DNA of 7,531 nucleotides, taken from Granulicella sp. GTDB lineage: Bacteria; Acidobacteriota; Terriglobia; Terriglobales; Acidobacteriaceae. Below the pieces are notes generated by a model. That model ran no database searches. It had not been told where the DNA came from and was given only the letters and a program-made list of their open reading frames with translations. The stretch is taken from positions 1 through 7,531 of the forward strand of contig PKWK01000385.1 of NCBI GenBank assembly GCA_003133205.1, written 5' to 3'. Positions 1 to 6,550 of the stretch are shown one piece after another; within the stretch, counting starts at the first letter, position 1; every line of letters begins with the position of its first letter. Made by a program: the position numbers and the translations under genes.

Positions 1-497
1 CCGCGCACATCGCGCTGGTCCGGTTCGCGCCCATGCTTTCCTCGCAGGACTTCGCCGAAAGCATCCAGCACCTCGAAGCCACCGGCGCGATCTCCCGCGA
101 CAACACGCTCCTGCTCTACGGCGATCAGGCCTACGGCTCCTCCATCTCCTTCTACCTCAACCGCCCGCTGGATCGGCCCGCGTTGCTGGTCGACGGCCGC
201 TCGTCCTCGATGCTCTTCGGCTCGACCTTCCCCGATGCGCAGGGCCTATTCCTGACGCCGGCCGAACTGCTCGCGCGATGGGGAACCGGCGAGCGAAAAC
301 TTCTCTTCGTTCCGCTGGAGCGCCGCGACGAGGTCGACGAACTGCTCGGCTCGCGCCAGGTCGTGCTTGAAGAGACCTCCGGCAAGGCCCTGATCACCGA
401 TCGACCGATCGATCCACATCCAGCCGGGCCTCTGGACACTCGTGCAGCGCGCGCCCTAGACTCCACCCCTAAGAAAGGTGAGACGCGCACGCCTTGA
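1..497 (+). CDS. C-terminal part of an ArnT/PMT-like membrane glycosyltransferase (5' end outside window)
   Basis: The open frame enters from the left edge (first full codon at base 3) and stops with TGA at 495-497; the internal ATG at 33 is probably not the real start, because in-frame coding continues upstream of it. About 164 residues are visible. They are soluble-looking and show no membrane helices. Their order resembles the last ~110 residues of the next gene: a strand like NTLLLYG, a GSSISFY segment (GSTLLFY in the neighbour), a VDGRSSS segment (VNGRING), a GSTFPDA segment (GSFWPDS), a KLLFVPLE strand (RIFLLTYHP), and an ending SGKALITDRP (GGKSILTNQ). From this I infer that it is the C-terminal domain of a paralogous GT39/GT83-type lipid-linked sugar transferase. 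The last ~30 residues, rich in P, R and T, extend beyond the similarity. The stop overlaps the start of the next gene, so the two are probably co-transcribed. The catalytic part is not visible, so substrate cannot be judged. Confidence 0.72.
   Translation, partial: AHIALVRFAPMLSSQDFAESIQHLEATGAISRDNTLLLYGDQAYGSSISFYLNRPLDRPALLVDGRSSSMLFGSTFPDAQGLFLTPAELLARWGTGERKLLFVPLERRDEVDELLGSRQVVLEETSGKALITDRPIDPHPAGPLDTRAARALDSTPKKGETRTP
471..482 (+). promoter_or_regulatory. Ribosome binding site supporting the TTG start at 494
   Basis: AAGAAAGGTGAG lies 11 bases before the TTG at 494-496. It is the only purine-rich tract near the end of the upstream gene. A similar GAAAAGGTGAG precedes the minus-strand glycosyltransferase start at 3777. 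The site lies inside the upstream coding region, which fits translational coupling. Confidence 0.45.
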
Positions 498-2527
498 GTC
501 AGTTGCATCAGTCCGCGAGCCAACCAGCAGAGCAACTTGTCCAGCCGCAAGATCGCGCGCGCCCGGACGACGTCGTCCAGCGCCCAGATGCCCGATGGAA
601 CCCGCGCTCGGTGTCCCTGATCGTGCTCGCGTGGCTCATCCTGCACATCGGCTGCCTCTTCACTCCCGGCCTGCTCGACGATGTCGACTCGGTCTACATC
701 GAGATCGCGCGCGAGATGCTGCGGCGCCACGACTTCGTGACGCCGTACATCGACGGCATCCGCTTCTTCGACAAGCCGCCGCTGATGTATTGGCTCGCCG
801 CCGGCTCGATGCACCTCTTCGGAACGCACGACTGGGCTGGCCGGCTGCCGCTCGCACTGCTTACGCTGGCCCTGCTGCTGGCGACGTACGCGCTCGGCCT
901 GCGCCTCTTCGCCGGCATCTCGCCCGCCGCCCACCCCGACCGTGCCGCGCTCTACTCCGCGCTGGCGCTGGCCACCTGCATCGGCCCGTATCTCTACACG
1001 CGCTTCTACATCCCCGACATTGTCGTCGCCCTGTGGATGACACTCGCGGTCCACACCTTCCTCATCGCGTTGGAGCGCATCCAGCAGCGAGTGCCCCATG
1101 ATCACCCCGAGCACAGCGAAGGGGTGATCGTGGGGTCAGTCACCACCCGCGCCACCAATAGGCCCTCCGCGCTTCTGCCGTGCATGGCCTTCGCCGCCGT
1201 CACCGCGCTCAACTTGTTGACCAAGGGCTTCATCGGCCTGGTCTTTCCCATCGCGTTCGTCTTGCTCTACCTCGCCTTTACCCGCCAGCTCAAGCTGCTC
1301 TTCAAATTCCACCTCATCCCGTCCACGTTAACCTTCCTCGCGATTGCAGCGCCGTGGCACGTCCTAGCCGCGCTGCGCAATCCGGCAATCGCGCTCCCCG
1401 CCGGTCTCGGCCTGCCCGCGCATGGAGGATGGGCGTGGTTCTATCTCTACAACGAACACATCGCCCGCTTCCTCTCGCGCCGCATTCCGCACGACTACGG
1501 CCAGGTCCCCATCCCGATCTTCTGGCTGCTCGCCGCGATCTGGATCTTCCCGTGGGTGGCGTTCCTTCCGGGCGCAATCCGAGGCCACATCCGCGACCTG
1601 CGTGCGCGCGCATCTGTTTCGCGGCGACAGCATGAGGCGGCGCTGGCTCTGCTGCTCTGGACCGGACTCGTGCTCGGATTCTTCACTCTGTCGGCGCGTC
1701 AGGAGTACTACTCGCTGCCCGCGTTGCCTGCTTTAGCACTGATGGCAGGCGCTCTGCTGGCTCGCGCCGAATGCACCTCACGCGGCATCAGCGACCCCGC
1801 CGCCAACCGCAGCACGCTCGTGTGGCATCGCTGGCTGCTCGTCCCCATCGGCTCGTTCTGCGCAGCGATCGCCCTGTTCTTCGCGATCACCGCGCCCCAC
1901 ACCAACCCGCACACCGACATCGCCACGCTGCTCGCCCAGGGCGGCGAGTACAACCTGTCGCTCGGCCACCTGTTCGACCTGACGGGCGCGGCCATGGGCT
2001 TGTTCCGCGGCCCGCTCACCCTCGTCGGCCTCAGCATGATCACCATCGGTCCGCTGACCTACCTGCTGCGCCGAAGCGGGCGAACCTACGCGGCGAACCT
2101 CTCGCTCGCCGCCGCCGGTACCTGTCTCTTACTCTGCATGCATGAGGGCCTCGTGCGCTTCTATCCCACGCTCGGATCGCTCCCGCTCGCCAACGCAATT
2201 CTGGCGGAGAAGAACGAGCACCCACGCCCGAACGACCTCATTCTGATCGACGGCGAGCTCACCGCAGGCTCGACCCTGCTCTTCTACACGCAGCAACCAG
2301 TGCATCTCGTCAACGGCCGCATCAACGGGCCGTGGTACGGCAGCTTCTGGCCCGACTCGCCGCAGGTCTTCGAGACCGATGCCACGCTCAACCAGCTCTG
2401 GGCCAGCCCGCGCCGCATCTTCCTGCTGACGTATCATCCCGACGTCCGCACGCCTGACCTCTCACGCTTCGGCCCGGTGCACGTGCTCGCCTCCGCCGGA
2501 GGCAAGTCAATCCTCACCAATCAGTAG
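494..2527 (+). CDS. ArnT/PMT-like (GT39/GT83 family) integral membrane glycosyltransferase
   Basis: This 677-residue protein has a hydrophilic N-terminus (~1-38) and then many membrane helices (first ~39-59, the rest up to ~570), followed by a soluble C-terminal domain of ~110 residues. Family hallmarks are visible. The first periplasmic loop carries the acidic motif LDDVDS (61-66), as in PMT/ArnT enzymes, where an Asp here is catalytic. FFDKPPLMYW (91-100) is the typical ArnT-like motif. YIPD (172-175), LLTKGFIGLVFP (241-252) and ARQEYYSLPALPALAL (401-416) also fit. Such enzymes move a sugar from a polyprenyl phosphate carrier to lipid A, lipid or protein on the outer face of the inner membrane; the acceptor here is unknown. 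The start is taken as TTG at 494 because it overlaps the preceding stop (TTGA) and has a purine-rich tract upstream; no ATG lies close by in frame. Codons 201-214 are an inserted palindrome (see 1094-1135). The C-terminal domain resembles that of the upstream partial gene. The gene converges with the minus-strand gene ending at 2533. Confidence 0.85.
   Translation: MSQLHQSASQPAEQLVQPQDRARPDDVVQRPDARWNPRSVSLIVLAWLILHIGCLFTPGLLDDVDSVYIEIAREMLRRHDFVTPYIDGIRFFDKPPLMYWLAAGSMHLFGTHDWAGRLPLALLTLALLLATYALGLRLFAGISPAAHPDRAALYSALALATCIGPYLYTRFYIPDIVVALWMTLAVHTFLIALERIQQRVPHDHPEHSEGVIVGSVTTRATNRPSALLPCMAFAAVTALNLLTKGFIGLVFPIAFVLLYLAFTRQLKLLFKFHLIPSTLTFLAIAAPWHVLAALRNPAIALPAGLGLPAHGGWAWFYLYNEHIARFLSRRIPHDYGQVPIPIFWLLAAIWIFPWVAFLPGAIRGHIRDLRARASVSRRQHEAALALLLWTGLVLGFFTLSARQEYYSLPALPALALMAGALLARAECTSRGISDPAANRSTLVWHRWLLVPIGSFCAAIALFFAITAPHTNPHTDIATLLAQGGEYNLSLGHLFDLTGAAMGLFRGPLTLVGLSMITIGPLTYLLRRSGRTYAANLSLAAAGTCLLLCMHEGLVRFYPTLGSLPLANAILAEKNEHPRPNDLILIDGELTAGSTLLFYTQQPVHLVNGRINGPWYGSFWPDSPQVFETDATLNQLWASPRRIFLLTYHPDVRTPDLSRFGPVHVLASAGGKSILTNQ
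1094..1135 (+). repeat. Near-perfect 42-base palindrome inside a coding region, exactly 14 codons
   Basis: The left arm CCCCATGATCACCCC (1094-1108) and right arm GGGGTGATCGTGGGG (1121-1135) are reverse complements at 14 of 15 positions, and the exception is a pair that can still form G-U. The loop is 12 bases (1109-1120). In the glycosyltransferase frame it encodes PHDHPEHSEGVIVG (residues 201-214), a hydrophilic stretch between two membrane helices. The length is a multiple of three and the element begins and ends on codon boundaries. It looks like a small palindromic repeat element tolerated in a loop, by analogy with Rickettsia palindromic elements; whether it recurs in the genome cannot be seen here. 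Confidence 0.6.
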
Positions 2528-2532
2528 CCAGA

Positions 2533-3777
2533 TTATTTCCCGCGCACAGGCGCATCGGGCAGCTTTCCACCCGGCAGATTCGCACCGCTGCCCGGCTTCG
2601 CCTTCCGCTCCACCGGCTCGAACCTTCCGCCGACGCCGAGCGAATACGCCCCACCGTGGTATTGCATCGTGTCGCCCATATAGCTCGCGACCCACACCGC
2701 AAACCCGAGCAGGTCGCGTAGCGGATAGATCAGCGTCGGTTTGCCCGCCTGCTCGTCCTCGAGCGCCCACAGCACCACCGCAGCCATCACCCAGCGATTG
2801 ACGCACGTGGCCAGCAGCCACAGCAGGCCCAGCGCCGGATGACCCGCAAGAATCCCCCACGCCAGCCCCAGCAGCCCGAACGGAACCGCATACGTCAGCC
2901 CCGTCCCCAGATGCCCTGCCGGGCGCGATCTGCGTGTGCTCTTCATCCAGCGAAGCTGGTCGCGGAACGAGCCGCGCAGGCCCTGCGGAAGCACCATCAG
3001 GCGCACCACGTAGTTCGCCATGCGCACGCCGTGTCCCTTCGCCGCAAGCCGCTGCCCAAGCACAAAGTCCTCGGCGTAGTACTGCCCCAGGTCCTCGTAC
3101 CCTCCGGCCAGCCGGAACGCCTGGCGTCGCAGAATCATGCTCACGCCCAGCGCGAAGTGCGTGCCGCCCTCCAGCATGTCGGCGACAAAGATTCCGCCCG
3201 ACATCTCCACGCTCTTGCCCACCGCATCGAGTTGCGCCGCCATTCCTCCGGTCGTCCGCCCCACGTAGAGACACGACGCCAGCTCCCGCTGCGGGTCCAC
3301 CAACTCACGCACGCAACGCCGCAGATAGTCCCGCGACACGCGCGCATCCGCGTCGCTGGTCACCAGCGTCTCGTACGCCGCCGCCTCGCTCAGCGCGGCC
3401 ATCGACCACATCTTTGCATTGGGGAACCGCGGCTCGCCACAGGTCAGGAATCTGGCGCGGACGTGCGGGTAGCCGGCCGCGATGCGCTGCGCCATCTGCA
3501 ACCCCGCGTCGTCGGCGTGACGCGCGCAGAACAGCAACTCATACTCCGGATAGTCGAGGTCGAAGAAACGCTTGAGGTTGTCTTCAAGGTCGGGCTCCGT
3601 GCCATGCAGCGGTTTCAGCACGCTCACCGGAGGCAGAAAGTCCTCGGGCGTCCGCTCCTCACGCCGCTTGCGGCGAGCGAAACGCACCGCGCCGACCAGC
3701 ACCATCCCGCAATAGATAGTCGACGTCACCGTGCCGGCGAGCGCGCTATAAAACAAGATCCGCAAGAAGAAACTCAT
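2533..3777 (-). CDS. Ceramide-glucosyltransferase/HpnI-like membrane glycosyltransferase (GT2/GT21)
   Basis: This is a 414-residue protein. It has one N-terminal membrane helix (~9-31), a basic stretch RRKRRE, a cytosolic GT-A catalytic domain (~48-290), and two to three C-terminal hydrophobic helices (~293-375). Motifs seen: PPVSVLKPLHG (49-59), typical of the family's nucleotide-sugar binding strand; D89/D90; SDADA (141-145), the DxD-type metal site with D142 and D144; YAEDFVLG (234-241) with D237 as the likely base; and DQLRWM (273-278), the place of the (Q/R)xxRW signature. The family transfers a sugar from a UDP-sugar to ceramide, or to bacteriohopanetetrol in the case of HpnI; the sequence does not decide which. 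The Gly/Pro-rich tail (~379-414) is probably disordered. The ATG has the strong site GAAAAGGTGAG immediately upstream. It lies 111 bases after hspR on the same strand, with a hairpin between. Its stop is 5 bases from the convergent gene's stop. Confidence 0.85.
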   Translation of the reverse strand: MSFFLRILFYSALAGTVTSTIYCGMVLVGAVRFARRKRREERTPEDFLPPVSVLKPLHGTEPDLEDNLKRFFDLDYPEYELLFCARHADDAGLQMAQRIAAGYPHVRARFLTCGEPRFPNAKMWSMAALSEAAAYETLVTSDADARVSRDYLRRCVRELVDPQRELASCLYVGRTTGGMAAQLDAVGKSVEMSGGIFVADMLEGGTHFALGVSMILRRQAFRLAGGYEDLGQYYAEDFVLGQRLAAKGHGVRMANYVVRLMVLPQGLRGSFRDQLRWMKSTRRSRPAGHLGTGLTYAVPFGLLGLAWGILAGHPALGLLWLLATCVNRWVMAAVVLWALEDEQAGKPTLIYPLRDLLGFAVWVASYMGDTMQYHGGAYSLGVGGRFEPVERKAKPGSGANLPGGKLPDAPVRGK

Positions 3778-3788
3778 CTCACCTTTTC

Positions 3789-3823
3789 AGGCATCCGTTC
3801 GCCCAAACCGGCGCGCGATGCCT
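3789..3823 (-). promoter_or_regulatory. Nested hairpin in the leader of the GT21-like gene
   Basis: On the minus strand AGGCATC (3823-3817) can pair with GATGCCT (3795-3789). Inside, CGCC and GGCG can pair around a GGTTTG loop. The structure ends a few bases before the GAAAAGGTGAG ribosome site. There is no U-tract after it, so it does not look like a classical terminator of the hspR transcript. It could influence translation, or be an operator or chance structure. No protein-coding gene is seen between 3778 and 3888. Confidence 0.3.
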
Positions 3824-3888
3824 CCTTGCACAGCGCTTTCCAGTTTAGAGCATCCGCCCCGCTCGCAGCCACACTCGAAGCGTCCTGT

Positions 3889-4350
3889 CTACTTTGCCTT
3901 GGAACCCTTCGCCGCGCTCTTCCCAGCCAGGACGGCCGCCTTCAGCGAAATGGGCCGGCCCGCCGCCGACCTCTGCGGAACGATTGCCGGCCGCGGCATA
4001 GGCACCAACCCCGCACCAGGCTGTTGTTGCTGCTGCATCCGCGCCAACATTTCAGTCCGCACATAGTCAACGAAGCCCTGCATCTGCCGGTTCATCTCTT
4101 CCATGCGCTCGCGCATCTGCAGCACAATCGCGATGCCGGCGATGTTCACGCCAAGGTCGCGCGCCAGGTTCAGAATGAACTCCAGCCGCTCGAGATCCTC
4201 ATCCGTATACAGCCGCGTGTTCCCCTCGGACCGGCTGGGCAGCAACAACCCCTCCCGCTCATACAGCCGCAGCGTCTGCGGATGGATGTCATACATCTCG
4301 GCAACCGCCGAGATCATATACGCGCCCTTCGACTTACGCTTCGTCGCCAT
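3889..4350 (-). CDS. hspR: HspR-type MerR-family heat-shock repressor
   Basis: The protein has 153 residues. The N-terminal winged helix-turn-helix (~11-78) starts with YMISAVAEMYDIHPQTLR and continues with LYEREGLLLPSR and the NTRLYTDEDLERL wing/helix, the wording of HspR rather than of metal-sensing MerR proteins. No metal-binding cysteines are present. A helix with coiled-coil character follows (~72-105), then a five-residue Gln run (106-110) and a basic Ala/Pro/Lys tail. HspR in actinobacteria and other groups represses the dnaK operon by binding HAIR inverted repeats, with DnaK as co-repressor; I infer the same role here because dnaK and dnaJ lie just upstream on the same strand. The ATG start is preceded by a modest GGGCGA. 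It begins 7 bases after the stop of the antitoxin-like gene, so they are probably one transcript. No HAIR site is seen in this window; it would be expected before dnaK, beyond the right edge. Confidence 0.88.
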   Translation of the reverse strand: MATKRKSKGAYMISAVAEMYDIHPQTLRLYEREGLLLPSRSEGNTRLYTDEDLERLEFILNLARDLGVNIAGIAIVLQMRERMEEMNRQMQGFVDYVRTEMLARMQQQQQPGAGLVPMPRPAIVPQRSAAGRPISLKAAVLAGKSAAKGSKAK

Positions 4351-4357
4351 CGTCGCC

Positions 4358-4594
4358 CTAACTTGCCTTCTGCAGTTCCTGAGCGCTCTTTGCCGTCTTG
4401 ATCAGCAGCCGCAGCGCCTCATTCACCGATCGCGAGTCGGGGAACGCCGTTGCAACATCCGACTCAAGTACAACGAGTGTGGTGCCTTCACTAAATCGTG
4501 CTGCGTAAGGATTCGGAACTCCGTCCGAGAAATCGTACTCCGGCTCCATCTCGAATTTATCCTCCCACGCCGCCTTGTCTGTCTCTCCGCTCAT
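4358..4594 (-). CDS. Small antitoxin-like protein, probable partner of the BrnT-type toxin
   Basis: The protein has 78 residues. The first ~30 are acidic and contain EYDFSDGVPNPYAARF, similar to the start of antitoxins paired with BrnT toxins (DEYDFS...NPYA). The second half, TTLVVLESDVATAFPDSRSV followed by NEALRLLI, reads as a strand and two helices compatible with a ribbon-helix-helix-like DNA-binding unit; it is not the textbook BrnA sequence. The start at 4594 is chosen because GAGGAGGG lies just before it; an upstream in-frame ATG (4661-4663) would add residues that are out-of-frame toxin sequence. The start lies inside the 3' end of the reconstructed toxin gene (38-base overlap), the usual toxin-first arrangement. 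The stop is 7 bases before hspR. If functional, it would neutralise a BrnT RNase and autoregulate; with the toxin frame broken it may be an orphan or have a regulatory job. Confidence 0.72.
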   Translation of the reverse strand: MSGETDKAAWEDKFEMEPEYDFSDGVPNPYAARFSEGTTLVVLESDVATAFPDSRSVNEALRLLIKTAKSAQELQKAS

Positions 4595-4878
4595 AGTCCC
4601 TCCTCTCCCGAGGCGTGGCCTGTCTCGCACTGATGATACGGAGACGCGCACCACGCTCAACATGCACTACAGGTAACGATTCTCCGCTCTAACAAAATCC
4701 CAATCAACAGGAATCGGTCCTCGTCGATTGAATGAGCAACATCGCGCTTCAGAATGCCTAAAGTGTCACGAAACACAGTCCCTGCCTCGATGAAAGAGAT
4801 TCCGTGCTTACTCAGGTTTGAAGCCGCCTTGCCATCGTCCCATTCGAAAACAACATTTCCTACCGTCAAAACTGCCAT
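4557..4878 (-). pseudogene. brnT: BrnT-type toxin gene with a one-base frameshift
   Basis: From the ATG at 4878 the frame gives the BrnT N-terminus: FEWDDGKAASNLSKHGISF (11-29), EAGTVFRDTL and EDRFLLIG (53-60). It then ends early after 73 residues with a TGA at 4657-4659. The missing family C-terminus is present in the next frame: VVHVERGARLRIISARQAT followed by PRERRDYE, from 4670 to a TAA at 4557-4559. Skipping one base (for example T at 4671 on the minus strand) joins the two into a 106-residue protein of normal BrnT length. The join must lie between the TAG of the second frame (4689-4691) and the TGA at 4657-4659. BrnT toxins are ribonucleases of type II toxin-antitoxin systems, and the C-terminal Arg-rich segment is part of the fold, so the short form is probably inactive. 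The start is 3 bases after the dnaJ stop. It could be a pseudogene, a sequencing error, or less likely a programmed +1 shift. Confidence 0.8.
4598..4605 (-). promoter_or_regulatory. Strong ribosome binding site deciding the antitoxin start
   Basis: GAGGAGGG on the minus strand lies 3 bases before the ATG at 4594. It is the best Shine-Dalgarno match in the window and favours this start over the in-frame ATG at 4661-4663. Confidence 0.6.
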
Positions 4879-4881
4879 TTG

Positions 4882-6126
4882 CTATACCTCAGCCAGCAGT
4901 TCCGCCCGCGGGTCTTCCGGATTCAGCTTCGCCAATTCGCGCAGGATCTCCTTGGAGCGCTCGTCCTGCACCTTGGGCACCACGATCTTTACTTCGACGA
5001 TCTCGTCGCCGCGCACGCCTTCGCGCGACGCACTGGGAACGCCTTTCTCCCGCAGCCGCAGCTTTTGCCCGGTCTGCGTCCCTGGTGGAATCTTCAACTG
5101 CGTGCGTCCGCCGCCGTCGTGTGTATCGATGGTCGGCACCTCAATCTTCGCGCCCAGCGCAGCTTCGCTTACCGTAACGGGAACCGTTACATAAATATCG
5201 TCGGCCACGCGAGTGAACACCGGATGCGTCCCGACCTTGACGATCAGGAACAGATCTCCTGCCGCGCCGCCGTCGGTACCTGCGTTCCCCTTGCCCGCCA
5301 ATCGAATCCTCTGGCCGTCGCGCGTGCCTGCCTTGATGCGAAACTCCAGCGGCTCGCGCTTGGTCACCACACCTTCGCCGTCGCAGGTCGGACAGCCATT
5401 CTGCAGCTTGCCCGTGCCGTTACAGCGCGGGCACTGGATGTTGAACTTCATCCGCCCACCCATTTGCGTTACCTGGCCCGTGCCGTGGCACTCCGGACAC
5501 TCGACGTTTCCGCCGGTGGTCGACTTGCCTTTGCACGATGGGCAGGTCTCCTGTCGCTGGATCTCAAGCTTTGCCACGCCGCCGCGCACCGCCGACCAGA
5601 AGTCGACGCTCACCTGGTATTCAAGATCTGTTCCCGGCCGCGGCCCACGCGATTTCTGCCCGCCCGAAAATATCCCGCCGAAGATGTCCTTGAAGCTCCC
5701 GCCGAACCCGCCGCCGCCCGACTCCTGCGCGCCGCCACGCTCGCGGCCGCCGCCTTGGAATCCGGAAAAGTCGAAGCCGCCAAAGTCGAACGGAACCTCC
5801 TGCGCTCCCCGCCCGCCTGGCCGTGGGCCGCCTCCCGGAAATCCGCCGGCGCCGTACCCCCCGCGCGCCGCAGCCTCCGCCGCCGCCGGATCGATATTGT
5901 CCGAATAGAATCCGAACTGGTCGTAGATCTTGCGCTTCTTCTCATCGCTGAGGACGTCGTTCGCCTCAGAGATCTCCTTGAACTTCTCCTCCGCCTTCTT
6001 GTCGTTCGGATTCACGTCCGGGTGGTACTTGCGCGCGAGTTTGCGGAACGCCTTGCGGATATCGTCCGACGTCGCTGCCTTCTTCACTCCCAGCGTGCTG
6101 TAGTAGTCCTTCGTCTGTGTCGCCAT
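4882..6126 (-). CDS. dnaJ: Chaperone protein DnaJ (class A Hsp40)
   Basis: This 414-residue co-chaperone stimulates the DnaK ATPase and delivers unfolded clients to it in the cytosol. Domains in order: a J domain (~7-71) with the catalytic HPD at 35-37; a long Gly/Phe-rich linker (~85-160) with a DIFGGIF motif near 147-153; a first client-binding half with four zinc-finger cysteine pairs (C195/C198, C210/C213, C232/C235, C245/C248); and a C-terminal beta-domain (~258-385) including [15 protein letters not shown] and the [16 protein letters not shown] region. The first cysteine repeat reads CPSCKGK rather than CxxCxGxG; the other three are regular. The ATG at 6126 is preferred to the adjacent TTG at 6129; a purine tract GAGAGAG sits about 8 bases upstream. 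It is separated from the small genes upstream by a strong terminator, yet no convincing promoter is visible in the ~44 bases left. It runs into the toxin gene with 3 bases between. Confidence 0.96.
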   Translation of the reverse strand: MATQTKDYYSTLGVKKAATSDDIRKAFRKLARKYHPDVNPNDKKAEEKFKEISEANDVLSDEKKRKIYDQFGFYSDNIDPAAAEAAARGGYGAGGFPGGGPRPGGRGAQEVPFDFGGFDFSGFQGGGRERGGAQESGGGGFGGSFKDIFGGIFSGGQKSRGPRPGTDLEYQVSVDFWSAVRGGVAKLEIQRQETCPSCKGKSTTGGNVECPECHGTGQVTQMGGRMKFNIQCPRCNGTGKLQNGCPTCDGEGVVTKREPLEFRIKAGTRDGQRIRLAGKGNAGTDGGAAGDLFLIVKVGTHPVFTRVADDIYVTVPVTVSEAALGAKIEVPTIDTHDGGGRTQLKIPPGTQTGQKLRLREKGVPSASREGVRGDEIVEVKIVVPKVQDERSKEILRELAKLNPEDPRAELLAEV

Positions 6127-6170
6127 CAAAACGCTCTCTCGTCCCTCAGAATCACTTATCCCAATACTCT

Positions 6171-6201
6171 AAAAAAAGGCACGGCCGAAGCCGCGCCTTT
6201 T
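6171..6201 (-). terminator. Strong intrinsic terminator with UUCG tetraloop
   Basis: On the minus strand the 12-base arm AAAAGGCGCGGC (6201-6190), loop TTCG (6189-6186) and arm GCCGTGCCTTTT (6185-6174) form a full stem with one G-U pair, closed as C(UUCG)G. The 3' arm runs into seven consecutive T (6177-6171). It lies 36 bases after the stop of the nearer small gene and 44 bases before the dnaJ ATG. It should stop transcripts coming from dnaK and the small genes. Confidence 0.85.
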
Positions 6202-6237
6202 CTCCTAAATCAAGCCTGCTTCCTGCCCTGCAGCACG

Positions 6238-6411
6238 TCAGTTCCACACCTTCCGTGCATCAATCGCTTCAATGGAAATCGTCTGATCCGGCTCCATCTG
6301 CCGCATCCGGTTCATGAACTGCTCGGCCTCTTCACGCGTGTCGAACATCATCCGGTTGTACAGCTGTCCAGCGCGAACCTGGTCGCACCGCCACATGGTC
6401 TCCGTCATCAT
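6238..6411 (-). CDS. Small protein of 57 residues, paralogue of the gene at 6688-6861
   Basis: The frame starts with ATG ATG (6411, 6408) and ends with TGA at 6238-6240; the protein is 57 residues from the first ATG. GGAGGG at 6427-6422 lies about 10 bases before that ATG, a good ribosome site. I do not recognise a named family. It has an N-terminal MWRCDQ, a central Glu-rich amphipathic helix (TREEAEQFMNRMRQME, 25-40), then PDQTISIEAI and a C-terminal VWN. It has no signal peptide or membrane segment and is probably a small cytosolic protein. Without gaps, 16 of 57 positions are identical to the protein encoded at 6688-6861, including W7, C9, Q11, G15, F23, E27, A29, F32, P41, D42, I47, E48 and the VWN end. 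Equal length, shared motifs and good ribosome sites support real genes. It lies between dnaK and dnaJ on the same strand, ahead of a terminator. Confidence 0.75.
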   Translation of the reverse strand: MMTETMWRCDQVRAGQLYNRMMFDTREEAEQFMNRMRQMEPDQTISIEAIDARKVWN

Positions 6412-6550
6412 GGTCGTTTGCCCTCCGGGAATCCGATTGAGTTCCAGGTTCTTTTTCCAGTTCTCTTGTCCAGCTCTCTGTCGTTCTTTGCAGCTTCAGA
6501 TTGCTTAGATGCTTCTCAAGAGTTCAGGCAGGCAAGTACGGCATGTCCGC

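Noticed and set aside
493..499. CTTGAGT, one half of a HAIR site for HspR
   Set aside because: No ACTCAAG half follows at the right distance, and it lies at the start codon of a glycosyltransferase gene.
152..1114. Minus-strand open frame of 320 codons opposite the tandem glycosyltransferases
   Set aside because: It is antisense to two supported genes, has low-complexity Arg/Glu/Val composition, and no family resemblance.
3571..3589. CTTGA...TCAAG inverted repeat resembling HAIR
   Set aside because: Only five bases match on each side and it lies deep within a coding region, so it is probably chance.
2839..4401. Long plus-strand open frame (520 codons) opposite the GT21-like gene, hspR and the antitoxin
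   Set aside because: It crosses three well-supported minus-strand genes and their gaps, and its His/Arg/Pro-rich translation looks like a mirror frame.
4462..4468. ACTCAAG, the other HAIR half-site
   Set aside because: No matching half lies 7 bases upstream and it is inside the antitoxin coding region.
4660..4690. Programmed frameshift site in the toxin gene
   Set aside because: I see no classical slippery heptamer or RF2-like stop context at the crossover; a simple one-base insertion or sequencing error explains it better.
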